From: Rhodoblastus acidophilus
Lineage (GTDB): Bacteria; Pseudomonadota; Alphaproteobacteria; Rhizobiales; Beijerinckiaceae
Direction: 5' to 3'
Assembly (NCBI RefSeq): GCF_009720655.1
Contig: NZ_WNKS01000002.1
Coordinates: 352,091 to 416,090 of the forward strand
DNA: 64,000 nucleotides
Position numbers and translations under genes: made by a program. Below the pieces are notes generated by a model. That model was given only the letters and a program-made list of their open reading frames with translations, had not been told where the DNA came from and ran no database searches. This document shows positions 25,537 through 37,039 of this stretch, in pieces (within the stretch, counting starts at the first letter, position 1; each line of letters begins with the position of its first letter).

Positions 25537-27074
25537 TAGGCAGCGGCTGAGGGTCTGTCGACAAACAGTCGATAGGACAAGGCTTCGCCGAGGTGAGGAC
25601 GCAAGACTTCAGCCGACCCTTGCAAATCCGCAATCGTTCTCGCCAGCTTCAGAACACGATGGAACCCACGCGCGGAAAGCCGCAACCTGTCGGCGGCGTC
25701 GCGGATAAGCTTGCTCCCGGCGTCATCCAGCCTGACAGTTTGTTCCAGGATCGCCGCAGTGGCCATGGCATTGCAGGTCACGTTCTCAAAACCGAGCCTC
25801 TTGTATCGAGCGCGTTGGAGTTCCCTCGCCGCCGCCACGCGCGCGGCGATTTCGTCTGACCCCTCACTTGCTGCAGGCAAGATCAAGTCCGAAGCGCTGA
25901 TCGCCGGAACCTCCAGATGCAGATCGATGCGATCGAGGAATGGCCCGGAGAGCCGGGCCTGATAAAGCTGCGAACACCGTTGCGGCGAACCCTTCTGGCA
26001 GCGGTGACCAGGTTCGTTGGCGAGCCCGCAACGGCAAGGGTTCATGGCGGCAATCAACTGGAACCGCGCGGGGTACACGCAGCGGCGAGCGGCCCGCGAG
26101 ATCGCGATCTCGCCGCTCTCCAGAGGTTGTCGCAAGGCGTCGAGCGCCTGTCCCTGAAATTCGGGAAGCTCGTCGAGGAAAAGCACGCCGTTATGCGCCA
26201 GCGACGCTTCGCCGGGTCTGGCGTGCGGACCGCCGCCGACAAGAGCGGCCATCGACGCCGAATGGTGAGGCGCGCGAAACGGCCGACGATCCGTGAGCTG
26301 TCCGCCCGCGAGATTGCCGGCGACCGAGTGAATCATCGAGACTTCCAAAAGTTCGCTGGGCGTCAGCGGCGGCAGTATGGATGGAAGTCGCGCCGCCAGC
26401 ATGCTCTTGCCGGCGCCGGGCGGCCCATTGAACAGCAGGTTGTGTCCGCCCGCGGCGGCGATCTCCAGCGCCCTTTTCGCGCTTTCCTGCCCCTTGATGT
26501 CGCGAAGGTCGGGTTGCGGGCCGGTCAAGGATTTCACGGCCGGAACGGGCCGCGACAACACTTGGGTTCCATGAAAGTGGTTAGCGATCTGTATGAGGTT
26601 GCGCGGCGCGAGAATCGAAATGTCTTCGGAAGCCCACGCCGCCTCAGGTCCGCACTCCGAGGGACAAATCAGGCCCAATCCCCTCGCGCTGGCGGAGACG
26701 GCCGCCGGCAGAACGCCTGAAACGGCCGAGATGGCTCCGTCGAGCGCCAATTCTCCGAGCACCATGAAGCCGTCGAGCGCATCGGAGGGCAATGCGCCCA
26801 TCGCCGCCATCACCCCCAGGGCGATGGGCAGGTCATAATGACTGCCCTCCTTCGGCAGATCGGCGGGAGCCAGATTGACGGTGATTCGCTTGGCCGGAAG
26901 CGACAGGCCGGAGGCGACGAGGGCGGAGCGGACGCGCTCCCGCGATTCAGCCACGGCCTTGTCGCCGAGGCCGACGACGTTGAAGACCACGGTTCCGTTC
27001 GAAATCATGACCTGGACATCAACCGGTCGCGCTTCAATCCCCTCGAATGCGACCGTTGCGACGCGAACGACCAT
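25536..27074 (-). CDS. YifB/ComM-family Mg-chelatase-like AAA+ ATPase
   Basis: 512 residues. Domains in order: an N-terminal Lon-protease-like fold (VATVAFEGIEARPVDVQV...LPIALGVM), then a Mg-chelatase AAA+ core with Walker A FNGPPGAGKSMLA, Walker B GVLFLDELPEF and a conserved CRCG (MNPCRCGL), then a C-terminal helical domain (LSARGFHRVLKLARTIADL). ComM relatives are hexameric helicases promoting branch migration during natural transformation. It is alone between the OYE gene and mutS on its strand. Confidence 0.93.
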   Translation of the reverse strand: MVVRVATVAFEGIEARPVDVQVMISNGTVVFNVVGLGDKAVAESRERVRSALVASGLSLPAKRITVNLAPADLPKEGSHYDLPIALGVMAAMGALPSDALDGFMVLGELALDGAISAVSGVLPAAVSASARGLGLICPSECGPEAAWASEDISILAPRNLIQIANHFHGTQVLSRPVPAVKSLTGPQPDLRDIKGQESAKRALEIAAAGGHNLLFNGPPGAGKSMLAARLPSILPPLTPSELLEVSMIHSVAGNLAGGQLTDRRPFRAPHHSASMAALVGGGPHARPGEASLAHNGVLFLDELPEFQGQALDALRQPLESGEIAISRAARRCVYPARFQLIAAMNPCRCGLANEPGHRCQKGSPQRCSQLYQARLSGPFLDRIDLHLEVPAISASDLILPAASEGSDEIAARVAAARELQRARYKRLGFENVTCNAMATAAILEQTVRLDDAGSKLIRDAADRLRLSARGFHRVLKLARTIADLQGSAEVLRPHLGEALSYRLFVDRPSAAA

Positions 27075-27142
27075 GGCACACTCCTGCGAGCATAACCGTC
27101 ACCTTACGACACCTGGTTGTCCCGGAACATCGAATTTTTGCG

Positions 27143-29896
27143 TCAGGCCTCGCGCACGATTTGCTTCAGGGCAAAAAGGGCGTCGAGCGCCTGACGCGGG
27201 GTCATTTCATTGGGATCCATGGCGGCCAGCGCGTCGCGCAACGCATCCTGGCGAACTGGCTCCGGCCTTTGCGGGGGAATGGCGAACAGCGGCAGATCCG
27301 CGACGAGCCTTTCGACGGTGGGGCGATGGTCGGTCGTTTCCAATTCCGCCAATATGCTCCGGGCGCGCTCTACGACGGTGGGGGGCAATCCCGCCAGACT
27401 CGCCACCTGGACGCCATAGGAGCGATCCGCCGCGCCCTGGGCGACCTCATGCAGGAAGATCACATCCCCGCGCCAGTCGGAGACGCGCATGCACAAATTG
27501 ACGAGCCGGGAAAGTTTTTGGCGCAGATGCGTCAGCTCATGGAAATGCGTGGCGAACAGCGCGCGCGAGCGATTGGTCTCGTGCAGATGCTCCATGACCG
27601 CCCAGGCGATGGACAGGCCGTCATAGGTCGCCGTGCCACGGCCGATTTCGTCGAGGATGACCAGCGATTTCTCGGTCGCCTGATTGAGGATTGCAGCGGT
27701 TTCGACCATTTCGACCATGAAGGTCGAGCGGCCCCGCGCCAGATCGTCGGAAGCGCCGACGCGGGAAAACAGCCGGTCGACGACGCCGATATGGGCGGAT
27801 TTCGCCGGAACGAAGGAGCCGATCTGCGCGAGAATGGCGATCAGGGCGTTCTGGCGCAGGAATGTGGATTTACCCGCCATGTTCGGCCCGGTAACGACCG
27901 CCAGCTTCCCGCCGCTGTCGGCGCTCTTGCCTAAACTCCCGCCGAGGTCGCAGTCGTTTGGGACAAAAGGCTCGCCTTTGGCCCGCAGGGCGGCCTCGAC
28001 CACCGGATGCCGCCCGGCCTCGATATGGAAAGCCAGGCTGTTATCGACCCGGGGACGGACCCATCCGGCTTCGGCCGCGATCTCGGCCAGCGCGGCCAAC
28101 ACGTCCAGCGCCGCCAGGGCGTTCGCAATGGCGTCCAGTTCCGCAGACTTTTCGAGCGCTTTTGCCGAGATATCAGCAAAAATGCGGGTTTCGATCGCCA
28201 GGGCTTCGCTCGCGGCATTGGTGATGCGGCTCTCGAGCTGGGACAACTCGGTCGTCGAGAACCGCATGGCGTCCGCCATCGTCTGCCGGTGGATGAAGGT
28301 TGCGTTGAAAGGAGGCTTGAGAAGCCTCTCCCCGTTCGCCTGGTTCACCTCAATGAAATAGCCGAGAAAATTGTTGTACTTGATCTTGAGTTGGCGGATT
28401 TCGGTCTCGTCGCAATAGCGCCCCTGCAAGGAGGCGATGACGCGCCGGCCATCGTCGCGCAGCGCGCGGGTCTCGTCGAGCTGGCCATCGAAACCGGCGC
28501 GGACGAAATCACCGCTGCGGCGGTCGAGGGGCAGTTCGTCGTTCAGCGCAGCCGCGAGCAGGTTGGCGAACGAGGTGTCGAGCCCGCCCAAAAACTCCGC
28601 CGCCTTGGCGAGCGAAAACGGCGGATTCCCAGTTGCGAGCAGCGCGCCGCAACTGGTCGCGGCGAACACGCCATCGCGCAGCGCCGCCATGTCGCGAGGG
28701 CCGCCGCGATCGAGGGCGAGCCGTCCCAGGGCGCGGGTCATGTCCGGCGCCGCGCGCAATCTCTGCCGCAGGTCGGCGCGCGAGAGCGGTTCGTCGGCGA
28801 AGAAGGCGATAGCGTCCTGGCGCAGCGCGATCTTTTCGATGTCGCGCAGCGGCGCGGCGAGCCATTCGGCCAAGGTTCTGGCCCCGCCGGATGTGACCGT
28901 GCGATCCAACACGGACAACAAGCTCCCCTGGCGCTGGCCGGATTGGCTGCGCGCCAGTTCAAGGTTTATGCGCGTCGCCGCGTCGATTTCCAGATTGGCG
29001 CGGGTTTCGACGCGGGTCGGCCGGTTCAGCCTCGGCCTGGCCGCAAATTGCGTCCTTTCGATATAGGCGAGGCAGAGGCCAGCGGCGTCGATTTCCAGAC
29101 GCGACAGAGTCCCGAGCCCGTCGAGCGTGCCCAGGCGATAATAGTCCAGCAGCCTCTTTTCGGCGGCCCGTCCGAAAAACGCCCGCTCGTTCAGGGGCGT
29201 GAGCGCAGCGCCGCATTCGCCAAGGCGGTCGGCGAGGCTCGTGTCTTGCAGCAGAACGTCGGAGACGACGATTTCGCGTGGCTCCAGTCGCGACAGCAAT
29301 GCGCCGAGCGCGCCGGCTTCGGTGACGTAAACATCAAAGGCGCCGGTCGAAATGTCGACAGCCGCCAGTCCGAACAGGGATTTTGGGTCGCGCTCCATCT
29401 GACGGACGAGGGCGACGAGCAGATTGGCGCGTCCCGGCTCCAGCAGGCGCTCCTCGGTCAATGTGCCCGGCGTGACCAGTCGCACGACGTCGCGTTTGAC
29501 GACGGACTTGCCGCCTCTCTTGCGCGCCTCGGCGGGATCCTCGGTCTGCTCGCAGACGGCGACGCGATGGCCCGAGGCGATCAGCTTTTGCAGGTAATCG
29601 TCCGACCGCTCGATGGGCACGCCGCACATGGGGATATCATCGCCAAGGTGCTTTCCGCGTTTTGTCAGCACTATGCCAAGGGTCTGTGAGGCGATCTTCG
29701 CATCGTCGAAGAACAGCTCGTAGAAATCGCCCATGCGATAGAACAGCAGGCTATCGGGATGCGCGCGCTTGATGTCGAGATATTGCGCCATCATCGGCGT
29801 GACGCGCGCGTCGGCGCCGGACGCTTTCGGCTTCGCGGCCTCGCCGCCGTCAATGACGTCGTCGATCGGATCTGCGGCTTCGTTGGCGCTCGACAT
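27143..29896 (-). CDS. mutS: DNA mismatch repair protein MutS
   Basis: 917 residues. It recognises base mismatches and short loops and recruits MutL. The mismatch-binding domain has the Phe-x-Glu element in [12 protein letters not shown]. The ATPase has Walker [26 protein letters not shown] and [11 protein letters not shown]. The N-terminus carries an extra acidic stretch of about 30 residues. It faces maeB across a 179-base divergent gap. Confidence 0.97.
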   Translation of the reverse strand: MSSANEAADPIDDVIDGGEAAKPKASGADARVTPMMAQYLDIKRAHPDSLLFYRMGDFYELFFDDAKIASQTLGIVLTKRGKHLGDDIPMCGVPIERSDDYLQKLIASGHRVAVCEQTEDPAEARKRGGKSVVKRDVVRLVTPGTLTEERLLEPGRANLLVALVRQMERDPKSLFGLAAVDISTGAFDVYVTEAGALGALLSRLEPREIVVSDVLLQDTSLADRLGECGAALTPLNERAFFGRAAEKRLLDYYRLGTLDGLGTLSRLEIDAAGLCLAYIERTQFAARPRLNRPTRVETRANLEIDAATRINLELARSQSGQRQGSLLSVLDRTVTSGGARTLAEWLAAPLRDIEKIALRQDAIAFFADEPLSRADLRQRLRAAPDMTRALGRLALDRGGPRDMAALRDGVFAATSCGALLATGNPPFSLAKAAEFLGGLDTSFANLLAAALNDELPLDRRSGDFVRAGFDGQLDETRALRDDGRRVIASLQGRYCDETEIRQLKIKYNNFLGYFIEVNQANGERLLKPPFNATFIHRQTMADAMRFSTTELSQLESRITNAASEALAIETRIFADISAKALEKSAELDAIANALAALDVLAALAEIAAEAGWVRPRVDNSLAFHIEAGRHPVVEAALRAKGEPFVPNDCDLGGSLGKSADSGGKLAVVTGPNMAGKSTFLRQNALIAILAQIGSFVPAKSAHIGVVDRLFSRVGASDDLARGRSTFMVEMVETAAILNQATEKSLVILDEIGRGTATYDGLSIAWAVMEHLHETNRSRALFATHFHELTHLRQKLSRLVNLCMRVSDWRGDVIFLHEVAQGAADRSYGVQVASLAGLPPTVVERARSILAELETTDHRPTVERLVADLPLFAIPPQRPEPVRQDALRDALAAMDPNEMTPRQALDALFALKQIVREA

Positions 29897-30075
29897 GAAT
29901 GTTCCTCTTCTTCGGGGAAACTAGCAAAGCCCGCCGGCGCGCACAGCCGTTCATGGCTCGGGAATAAGCTTTTCCAATGAATTTTCGGCGCGCGCGCTTC
30001 TTGTCCAAAGGACTGCTTGTCATTTCGCCTCGCGAGGCTAAGGTCCCCGCTCCCCGCAGCCATCAGGATCAAAGA

Positions 30076-32361
30076 ATGTCCGACACCAAGCCGAGTCGCG
30101 CCAAGCGCCCAACCTTCACCGATCAGGAAGCGTTGCAGTTCCATTCCAAGGGACGACCCGGCAAATTTCAGATTGCGCCCACCAAGCCCATGGCGACCCA
30201 GCGCGATCTGTCGCTGGCCTATTCTCCGGGCGTGGCCGTGCCGGTCAAGGCGATCGCGGAGGATCCCTCGCGCGCCTACGACTACACGATCAAGGGCAAT
30301 CTGGTCGCGGTCATCACCAACGGCACCGCCATTCTCGGCCTGGGCAACCTCGGCGCGCTCGCCTCAAAGCCCGTGATGGAGGGCAAGTCGGTCCTGTTCA
30401 AGCGGTTTGCGGATGTCGACTCCATCGATCTCGAAGTCGGCACCGAAGACGTCGAGGAATTCATCAATTCCGTGCGCTACCTCGGCCCCACCTTCGGGGG
30501 GATCAACCTTGAGGACATCAAGGCCCCGGAATGTTTCATCATCGAGGAGCGGTTGCGGGAATTGATGGACATTCCCGTCTTCCACGACGATCAGCACGGC
30601 ACTGCGATCATCGCGGCCGCGGGCATGATCAACGCGATCCATCTGACGGGCCGGGACATCAAGAAAACCAAGCTGGTCTGCAATGGCGCAGGCGCGGCGG
30701 GCATCGCCTGTCTCGATCTCATCAAGGCCATGGGTTTTGCGCCCGAGAACGTTACCCTCTGCGACACCAAGGGGATCGTCTATCGCGGCCGCGTCGAGGG
30801 CATGAACCAGTGGAAGTCCACCCATGCGGTCGCCACCGACAAGCGGACGCTCGCCGAGGCCCTGGATGGCGCCGACATTTTCTTCGGCCTGTCCGCCAAG
30901 GGGGCGCTGACCCAGGACATGGTCAAGTCGATGGCGGCCAATCCCATCATTTTCGCCATGGCCAATCCCGATCCGGAAATCACGCCCGAGGACGCGCATG
31001 CCGTTCGCCCCGACGCCATCGTCGCGACCGGACGCTCGGATTATCCCAATCAGGTCAATAATGTCCTCGGCTTTCCCTATATTTTTCGCGGGGCGCTCGA
31101 TGTGCGGGCCTCCACGATCAATATGGAGATGAAGATCGCGGCCGTGAACGCGCTGGCGCAACTGGCCCGCGAGGACGTGCCAGACGATGTCGCGCGCGCC
31201 TATCAGGGCGCCCGTCCGCGCTTTGGCCGCGAATATCTGATTCCCGCGCCTTTCGACCCCCGGCTGATTTCGATCGTGCCCTCGGCTGTCGCGCAAGCCG
31301 CCATGGATTCGGGGGTCGCCCGCCGTCCCATCGTCGACATGGGCGCCTATCGCGCGCAGCTGTCGGCGCGACGCGACCCCGTCGCCGGCGTCATGCAGGG
31401 CATCATCGATCGGGTGAAGCGCAATCCCAAGCGGGTGGTGTTCGCCGAAGGCGAGGAGGAGCAGGTCATCCGCGCCGCCACCTCTTACGTCAACCAGGGG
31501 CTCGGCTCGGCCATTCTGGTTGGTCGCGAGGAGCGGGTCGCCGAGGTCGCCGAGCGCATCGGCGTTGAACTCGACGACAAGCTCATCGAAATTCACAACG
31601 CCCGCATTTCCCACCGCAACGGCGCCTATGCGCAGATGCTCTATGAGCGCCTGCAACGCAAAGGTTTTCTGTTCCGCGACTGCCAGCGCATCATCAACAA
31701 CGACCGCAACCATTACGCGGCTTCGATGGTCGCCGCCGGCGACGCCGACGCCATGGTGACCGGCGTGACGCGCAATTTCTCCATCACCCTGGAAGAAGTT
31801 TCGCGCGTCATCGACCACAAGCCCGGCCATCGGCTGATCGGCGTGTCGCTGGTGCTGGCGCGGGGACGGCCGGTCATTCTCGCCGACACCGCCATAACCG
31901 AAATGCCGGAGGCGCAGGATCTGGCGGACATCGCCGTCGAGGCCGCCGGTTTCGCGCGGCGGCTCGGCTATGAGCCCAGGGTCGCCATGCTGGCCTTCTC
32001 CACCTTCGGCCATCCGCCGGGCGACCGCACCTTGCGCGTGAAGGAAGCCGTGCGCATCCTCGACCAGCGCCGCGTCGATTTCGAATATGACGGCGAAATG
32101 GCGGCCGACGTGGCGCTGAACAAGGAAATGATGTCGCTCTATCCGTTCTGCCGCCTCACCGATACGGCGAACGTCCTGATCATGCCGGCCTTCCACGCCG
32201 CTTCGATCGCGACGAAGATGCTGGTGGAGCTGGGCGGCGCGATGGTCATCGGGCCGATGCTGGTCGGCTTCGACAAATCCGTGCAGATCGTGCAATTGGG
32301 CGGCAAGGATTCCGATATTGTCAACATGGCGGCGCTTGCCGCCTTCAATGCGGAAGTCTGA
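30076..32361 (+). CDS. maeB: NADP-dependent malic enzyme with phosphotransacetylase-like domain
   Basis: 761 residues. Two parts are visible: a malic enzyme domain ([47 protein letters not shown]) in about the first 430 residues, and a C-terminal phosphate-acetyltransferase-like domain ([44 protein letters not shown]) that in this family is regulatory and mediates acetyl-CoA response. It decarboxylates malate to pyruvate. ATG 30076 follows AAAGA. A GCCTCGCGAGGC palindrome (30027-30038) lies 38 bases upstream and could be an operator. Confidence 0.95.
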   Translation: MSDTKPSRAKRPTFTDQEALQFHSKGRPGKFQIAPTKPMATQRDLSLAYSPGVAVPVKAIAEDPSRAYDYTIKGNLVAVITNGTAILGLGNLGALASKPVMEGKSVLFKRFADVDSIDLEVGTEDVEEFINSVRYLGPTFGGINLEDIKAPECFIIEERLRELMDIPVFHDDQHGTAIIAAAGMINAIHLTGRDIKKTKLVCNGAGAAGIACLDLIKAMGFAPENVTLCDTKGIVYRGRVEGMNQWKSTHAVATDKRTLAEALDGADIFFGLSAKGALTQDMVKSMAANPIIFAMANPDPEITPEDAHAVRPDAIVATGRSDYPNQVNNVLGFPYIFRGALDVRASTINMEMKIAAVNALAQLAREDVPDDVARAYQGARPRFGREYLIPAPFDPRLISIVPSAVAQAAMDSGVARRPIVDMGAYRAQLSARRDPVAGVMQGIIDRVKRNPKRVVFAEGEEEQVIRAATSYVNQGLGSAILVGREERVAEVAERIGVELDDKLIEIHNARISHRNGAYAQMLYERLQRKGFLFRDCQRIINNDRNHYAASMVAAGDADAMVTGVTRNFSITLEEVSRVIDHKPGHRLIGVSLVLARGRPVILADTAITEMPEAQDLADIAVEAAGFARRLGYEPRVAMLAFSTFGHPPGDRTLRVKEAVRILDQRRVDFEYDGEMAADVALNKEMMSLYPFCRLTDTANVLIMPAFHAASIATKMLVELGGAMVIGPMLVGFDKSVQIVQLGGKDSDIVNMAALAAFNAEV

Positions 32362-32436
32362 CCGAAATTCGCCAACACCGGTTGCGCCGCGCCGCGGCGC
32401 GCCTATATTCGCGCCAAAATTTCCCGCGAGTCTCAA

Positions 32437-33669
32437 ATGTCCAAGCAAAAAGAAATCAAAAAGGTCGTCCTCGCCTATTCCGGCGGCCTCGATACCTCCA
32501 TCATCCTCAAATGGCTGCAGACCACCTATGGCTGCGAAGTCGTGACGTTTACAGCGGACCTGGGGCAGGGCGAGGAGCTGGAGCCGGCGCGGAAAAAGGC
32601 CGAATTGCTGGGCATCAAGCCGGAAAACATTTTTATCGAGGACCTGCGCGAAGAATTCGTGCGCGACTATGTCTTCCCGATGTTCCGCGCCAACGCCCAA
32701 TACGAGGGCCTCTACCTGCTCGGCACGTCGATCGCCCGTCCGTTGATCTCCAAGCGGCAGATTGAGATTGCGCGCAAAGTCGGCGCCGACGCGGTCTGCC
32801 ACGGCGCGACCGGCAAGGGCAACGACCAGGTTCGCTTCGAGCTGTCCTATTACGCGCTCGAACCCGACATCACCGTCATCGCGCCCTGGCGTGAGTGGGA
32901 CCTGGCGTCGCGCACCGCCCTGATCGAATTCGCCGAAAAGCACCAGATTCCGATCGCCAAGGACAAGCGCGGCGAATCGCCGTTCTCCACCGACGCCAAC
33001 CTTCTGCACACCTCGTCGGAAGGGAAGGTCCTGGAGGACCCGGCGCAGGAGACGCCCGATTACGTCTATTCCCGCACCGTTAATCCCGAAGACGCGCCCG
33101 ACAAGCCCACCTACATCTGGATCGAGTTCGAAAAAGGCGACGCGGTCGGCATCGACGGCGAAAAGCTGTCGCCCGCCCAACTGCTGACGCGGCTGAACGA
33201 ACTCGGCCGCGAAAACGGCATCGGCCGCCTCGATCTGGTCGAGAACCGGTTCGTCGGCATGAAGTCGCGCGGAATGTACGAGACGCCCGGCGGCACGATC
33301 CTCTATTTCGCCCATCGCGGCATGGAATCGATCACGCTCGATCGGGGCGCGGCTCATCTCAAGGATGAGCTGATGCCCAAATATGCCGAGCTGATTTACA
33401 ACGGGTTCTGGTTCTCGCCCGAGCGCGAGATGTTGCAGGCCCTGATTGACAAGAGCCAGGAGAAGGTCACCGGCCGCGTCCGGGTGAAACTCTATAAAGG
33501 CAACACAGACGTGGTCGGCCGCGAGAGCCCGTATTCGCTCTACGACCAGGAACTGGTGACCTTTGAGGAGGGGGCCGTCGCCTATGACCATCGCGACGCC
33601 GCTGGCTTCATCAAGCTCAACGCGCTAAGATTGCGGACCTTGGCGAAGCGGGACCGGAAGACCTCCTGA
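32437..33669 (+). CDS. argG: Argininosuccinate synthase
   Basis: 410 residues. It condenses citrulline and aspartate with ATP in arginine synthesis. The N-type ATP pyrophosphatase loop [14 protein letters not shown] starts the protein. Other family marks include [29 protein letters not shown] and the citrulline/aspartate region [18 protein letters not shown]. Length is normal. It follows maeB by 75 bases on the same strand, probably with its own promoter. Confidence 0.97.
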   Translation: MSKQKEIKKVVLAYSGGLDTSIILKWLQTTYGCEVVTFTADLGQGEELEPARKKAELLGIKPENIFIEDLREEFVRDYVFPMFRANAQYEGLYLLGTSIARPLISKRQIEIARKVGADAVCHGATGKGNDQVRFELSYYALEPDITVIAPWREWDLASRTALIEFAEKHQIPIAKDKRGESPFSTDANLLHTSSEGKVLEDPAQETPDYVYSRTVNPEDAPDKPTYIWIEFEKGDAVGIDGEKLSPAQLLTRLNELGRENGIGRLDLVENRFVGMKSRGMYETPGGTILYFAHRGMESITLDRGAAHLKDELMPKYAELIYNGFWFSPEREMLQALIDKSQEKVTGRVRVKLYKGNTDVVGRESPYSLYDQELVTFEEGAVAYDHRDAAGFIKLNALRLRTLAKRDRKTS

Positions 33670-33730
33670 TTTTCTTCAGCGCCGTCGTCTGAAACTTGCG
33701 CTGCGCGTTTCGCCTTCGAAAGGACGGACG

Positions 33731-35029
33731 ATGCGGCGCTTCCTTTCACTGGCGGTTTCGATCGGCGCGCTGCTGGTCGCCCTCACGGTGGTCGGCCTCT
33801 ATTATGTCGAGAGGCCGACAGTCTTCCGCGTTGCGGTCGCGAAAGGCGGCGAGTCGCAAAAGCTGCTTGTGGCCCTGAACCAGGAATTTGTGCGCGATCA
33901 TTCAGATGTGCGATTCCGCATCATGCCGGCAGCCGATTCGCGTGCGGCTGCGAAAGCGATGGAAGAGCGCAGCGCCGAACTCGCCGTGGTGCGCTCGGAT
34001 GCGAACATGCCGCCGAATGCGTCCACGGCGCTCATCCTCGAACACCAAATCCTTGTCGTCATGGCGCCCCCTGGTTCCAGCCTGACCAGCATCGCGGAAC
34101 TGAAGGACAAGCGCGTGGCTTCCGTCGCGCTGGACTCAGCAAGCGAAGGCGCGGGCGCGCTGCTGGACGCGCTCGAGCAGCAATATGCGCTACCGCCGCA
34201 GACGCTGCCGCGAAAATCCATCGACATCACCGAACTCGCCGGATTGCTCGCCCGAAACGAGGTCGACGCGGTGCTCGCCTTCGGACGTTTTGACTCCCCC
34301 CACATGGTGCAGGTGGTTCGGACCCTGTCGCGCGAAGGGGCGCCGTCCTTCCTCGCCATCGGCGATGCGGCGGCAATGGCCAAGAAGAACCGAGGGGTCG
34401 AGGCCACGACGCTCCTGCGAGGCGCTTTCGGAGGAGCGCCGTCGCTTCCCGCCGAAAACATCGAGACCATTGGCGACACTTTGCGCCTTGTCGCGGACAA
34501 CGACCTCGCCAACAGCGTCGTTGGCGAACTGGTGCGCCAGATGCTCGCCCATCGCACCGCCGCAGCCGCCAAGAGTCCGGTCGCCAACGCCATGGAAACG
34601 CCTGACACCGACAAGGGCGAGGCGCTGCCGACGCATCCGGGCGCCGCCGCCTTCATCGACAACGAAGAGGAAAGCTTTTTCGAGCGCTACAGCGACGTCA
34701 TCTACATCGGAGCGATGGTCGCGAGCCTGCTGGCCTCGGTCGGCGCGACCTTGATCAGCCGCGTGACCGTCAAAGGCTACGAGCAATTCGATCTCTTGCT
34801 GGAACGATCGCTGGAGATTCTCAAGAATGCGCGCGAGGCCGAAGATCTGGACGCCCTGCGGCTCCTCGAACTGCAAATCGACGAAATCCTGACCCATACG
34901 CTGGCCAGCGGGAGCATACCCAAACTGGACGGACATCAGCTCGCGGGCTTGACCCTGGCCGTCGAGCAGGCGCGCCTCGCCATCAAGGACCGCCGCCGGA
35001 TCGTCATGGACGCGGTCGTCCGCGCCTAA
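33731..35029 (+). CDS. TAXI-family TRAP transporter solute-binding protein with membrane anchors
   Basis: 432 residues. An N-terminal membrane segment (about residues 5-26) is followed by a type II periplasmic binding-protein domain of the TAXI group (VAVAKGGESQKLLVALNQEF, LKDKRVASVALDSASEGAGALLDAL) and then a second membrane segment (about 320-343) with a helical cytoplasmic tail. No TRAP permease gene is adjacent. The two anchors and the tail suggest a sensory or scaffold use of the domain in place of simple transport, but that is inference. Confidence 0.82.
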   Translation: MRRFLSLAVSIGALLVALTVVGLYYVERPTVFRVAVAKGGESQKLLVALNQEFVRDHSDVRFRIMPAADSRAAAKAMEERSAELAVVRSDANMPPNASTALILEHQILVVMAPPGSSLTSIAELKDKRVASVALDSASEGAGALLDALEQQYALPPQTLPRKSIDITELAGLLARNEVDAVLAFGRFDSPHMVQVVRTLSREGAPSFLAIGDAAAMAKKNRGVEATTLLRGAFGGAPSLPAENIETIGDTLRLVADNDLANSVVGELVRQMLAHRTAAAAKSPVANAMETPDTDKGEALPTHPGAAAFIDNEEESFFERYSDVIYIGAMVASLLASVGATLISRVTVKGYEQFDLLLERSLEILKNAREAEDLDALRLLELQIDEILTHTLASGSIPKLDGHQLAGLTLAVEQARLAIKDRRRIVMDAVVRA

Positions 35030-35220
35030 AACATTCCGCTCTGGCATCGCGCTTTTGCAATTATCGGGTTTTTCGTTTAGAGCAGGCGCGACTTCCCGCC
35101 TCGCTTCCCGTCGCAATCCGTCATCGCCGCGTCACCCAATGGCGAGAAGGACACCGCTGCGGCGGCGTGACGCGCGGCTCGACCCGAACAAACTTCGCAG
35201 AACGATCTCCTAAGGCCCCC

Positions 35221-37032
35221 ATGAATCTCCGCAACATCGCCATCATCGCCCACGTCGACCATGGCAAGACCACATTGGTTGATCAATTGCTCCGCCAGTC
35301 CGGCGCGTTCCGCGAAAACCAGCGCGTGGCCGAGCGCGTGATGGATTCGAACGATATCGAAAAGGAGCGCGGCATCACCATCCTCGCCAAGGCGACGTCG
35401 GTCGTCTGGAAGGAGACCCGCATCAACATCGTCGACACCCCCGGCCACGCGGATTTTGGCGGCGAAGTCGAGCGCATCCTGTCGATGGTGGACGGCGCCA
35501 TCGTTCTCGTCGACGCCGCCGAAGGCCCGATGCCGCAGACCAAGTTCGTCGTCGGCAAGGCGCTCAAGATCGGTCTCAAGCCGATCGTCGCCATCAACAA
35601 GGTCGACAAGCCCGATGCGCGCGCCAACGAGGTCATCAACGAAGTTTTCGATCTGTTCGCCGCCCTCGACGCCACCGACGAGCAACTGGATTTCCCCATT
35701 CTCTATGGCTCCGGCAAGAACGGCTGGATGGCCGACGACCCGTCGGGACCGCAGGACGGCATGGGGCCGCTGTTCGATCTGGTCGTCCAGCACGTGCCGC
35801 CGCCGCCCGTGGAGGACGGCGCGCTGCGCATGCTGGGCACGCTGATCGAAGCCAATCCCTATCTCGGGCGCATCATCACCGGCCGCATCTTTTCCGGCGT
35901 CGTCAAGACCAACCAGGCGGTCAAGGTTCTGGATCGCCAGGGCAATCTGATTGAAACCGGGCGCGTGTCCAAGATTCTGGCCTTCCGCGGCATCGAGCGC
36001 CAGCCGATCGAAGAGGCCGAGGCCGGAGACATTGTCGCCATCGCCGGCCTGCCGAAATTCAACGTCGCGGATACCTTGGTGTCGCCTGAGGTGACCGAGC
36101 CTCTCCAGGCGCAGCCGATCGATCCTCCGACCCTGTCGATGACCTTCCTGGTCAACGACTCGCCGCTGGCCGGCACCGAGGGCGACAAGGTGACGAGCCG
36201 CGTCATCCGCGACCGCCTGATGAAGGAAGCGGAAGGCAATGTGGCCTTGCGTGTCGAGGATTCCCCTGGCTCCGACTCCTTCGTCGTTTCGGGTCGCGGC
36301 GAATTGCAGCTCGCCATCCTCATCGAGAACATGCGCCGCGAAGGTTTTGAACTGGGCATTTCCCGCCCGCGCGTCGTCTTCCAGAAGGACGAGGAGGGCA
36401 ACCGCCTTGAGCCGATCGAGGAAGTGGTCATCGACGTTGACGAGGAGTTTTCCGGCGTCGTCGTGCAAAAAATGTCCGAGCGCAAGGCCGAGATGATCGA
36501 GATGCGCCCGTCCGGCGGCAATCGTTTGCGGCTGGTGTTCCACGCGCCGACGCGCGGCCTGATCGGCTACCAGGGCGAACTTTTGACCGATACGCGCGGC
36601 ACCGCGATCATGAATCGCCTGTTCCATGCCTATTCGCCTTACAAGGGCGACATCCAGGGGCGGCGCAATGGCGTTCTCATCTCCAACGACGCAGGCGAGG
36701 CCGTGGCCTACGCCATGTGGAACCTCGAGGATCGCGGCCCCATGATGATCGAGCCGGGCTGGAAGGTTTACGCCGGCATGATCATCGGCCAGCACACCCG
36801 CGAGAACGACCTTGAGGTCAACGTTCTCAAGGGGAAAAAACTGACGAACATCCGCGCCGCCGGCAAGGACGAAGCCGTCAAGCTGACGCCGCCGATCCGC
36901 ATGACTCTGGAAAGATCGCTCGCCTATATCGAAGACGATGAACTGGTGGAAGTGACGCCCAAGTCCATCCGTCTGCGGAAAGGCATTCTGGACCCCAACG
37001 ACCGCAAGCGCGCGGAGCGCGCCAAGGACTAA
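35221..37032 (+). CDS. typA: Translational GTPase TypA/BipA
   Basis: 603 residues. Ribosome-associated GTPase of the EF-G family, important in stress and ribosome assembly. G1 AHVDHGKTTLVD, G3 DTPGHADFGGEVER and G4 NKVDKPDA are intact, followed by the EF-G-like domains and the TypA C-terminal domain (NLEDRGPMMIEPGWKVY then AGMIIGQH). The ATG at 35221 is chosen because the conserved N-terminus MNLRNIAIIAHVDHG begins there. It is followed closely by regB. Confidence 0.97.
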   Translation: MNLRNIAIIAHVDHGKTTLVDQLLRQSGAFRENQRVAERVMDSNDIEKERGITILAKATSVVWKETRINIVDTPGHADFGGEVERILSMVDGAIVLVDAAEGPMPQTKFVVGKALKIGLKPIVAINKVDKPDARANEVINEVFDLFAALDATDEQLDFPILYGSGKNGWMADDPSGPQDGMGPLFDLVVQHVPPPPVEDGALRMLGTLIEANPYLGRIITGRIFSGVVKTNQAVKVLDRQGNLIETGRVSKILAFRGIERQPIEEAEAGDIVAIAGLPKFNVADTLVSPEVTEPLQAQPIDPPTLSMTFLVNDSPLAGTEGDKVTSRVIRDRLMKEAEGNVALRVEDSPGSDSFVVSGRGELQLAILIENMRREGFELGISRPRVVFQKDEEGNRLEPIEEVVIDVDEEFSGVVVQKMSERKAEMIEMRPSGGNRLRLVFHAPTRGLIGYQGELLTDTRGTAIMNRLFHAYSPYKGDIQGRRNGVLISNDAGEAVAYAMWNLEDRGPMMIEPGWKVYAGMIIGQHTRENDLEVNVLKGKKLTNIRAAGKDEAVKLTPPIRMTLERSLAYIEDDELVEVTPKSIRLRKGILDPNDRKRAERAKD

Positions 37033-37039
37033 GCGCAAA

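Noticed and set aside
30364..33591. A 1075-codon open frame on the minus strand
   Set aside because: It is antisense to maeB and argG, both complete with motifs. Long shadow frames are expected in GC-rich DNA with strong third-position bias; its translation shows no domain.
35077..37038. A 653-codon minus-strand frame opposite typA
   Set aside because: It is exactly antisense to a canonical TypA gene and has no recognisable domain.
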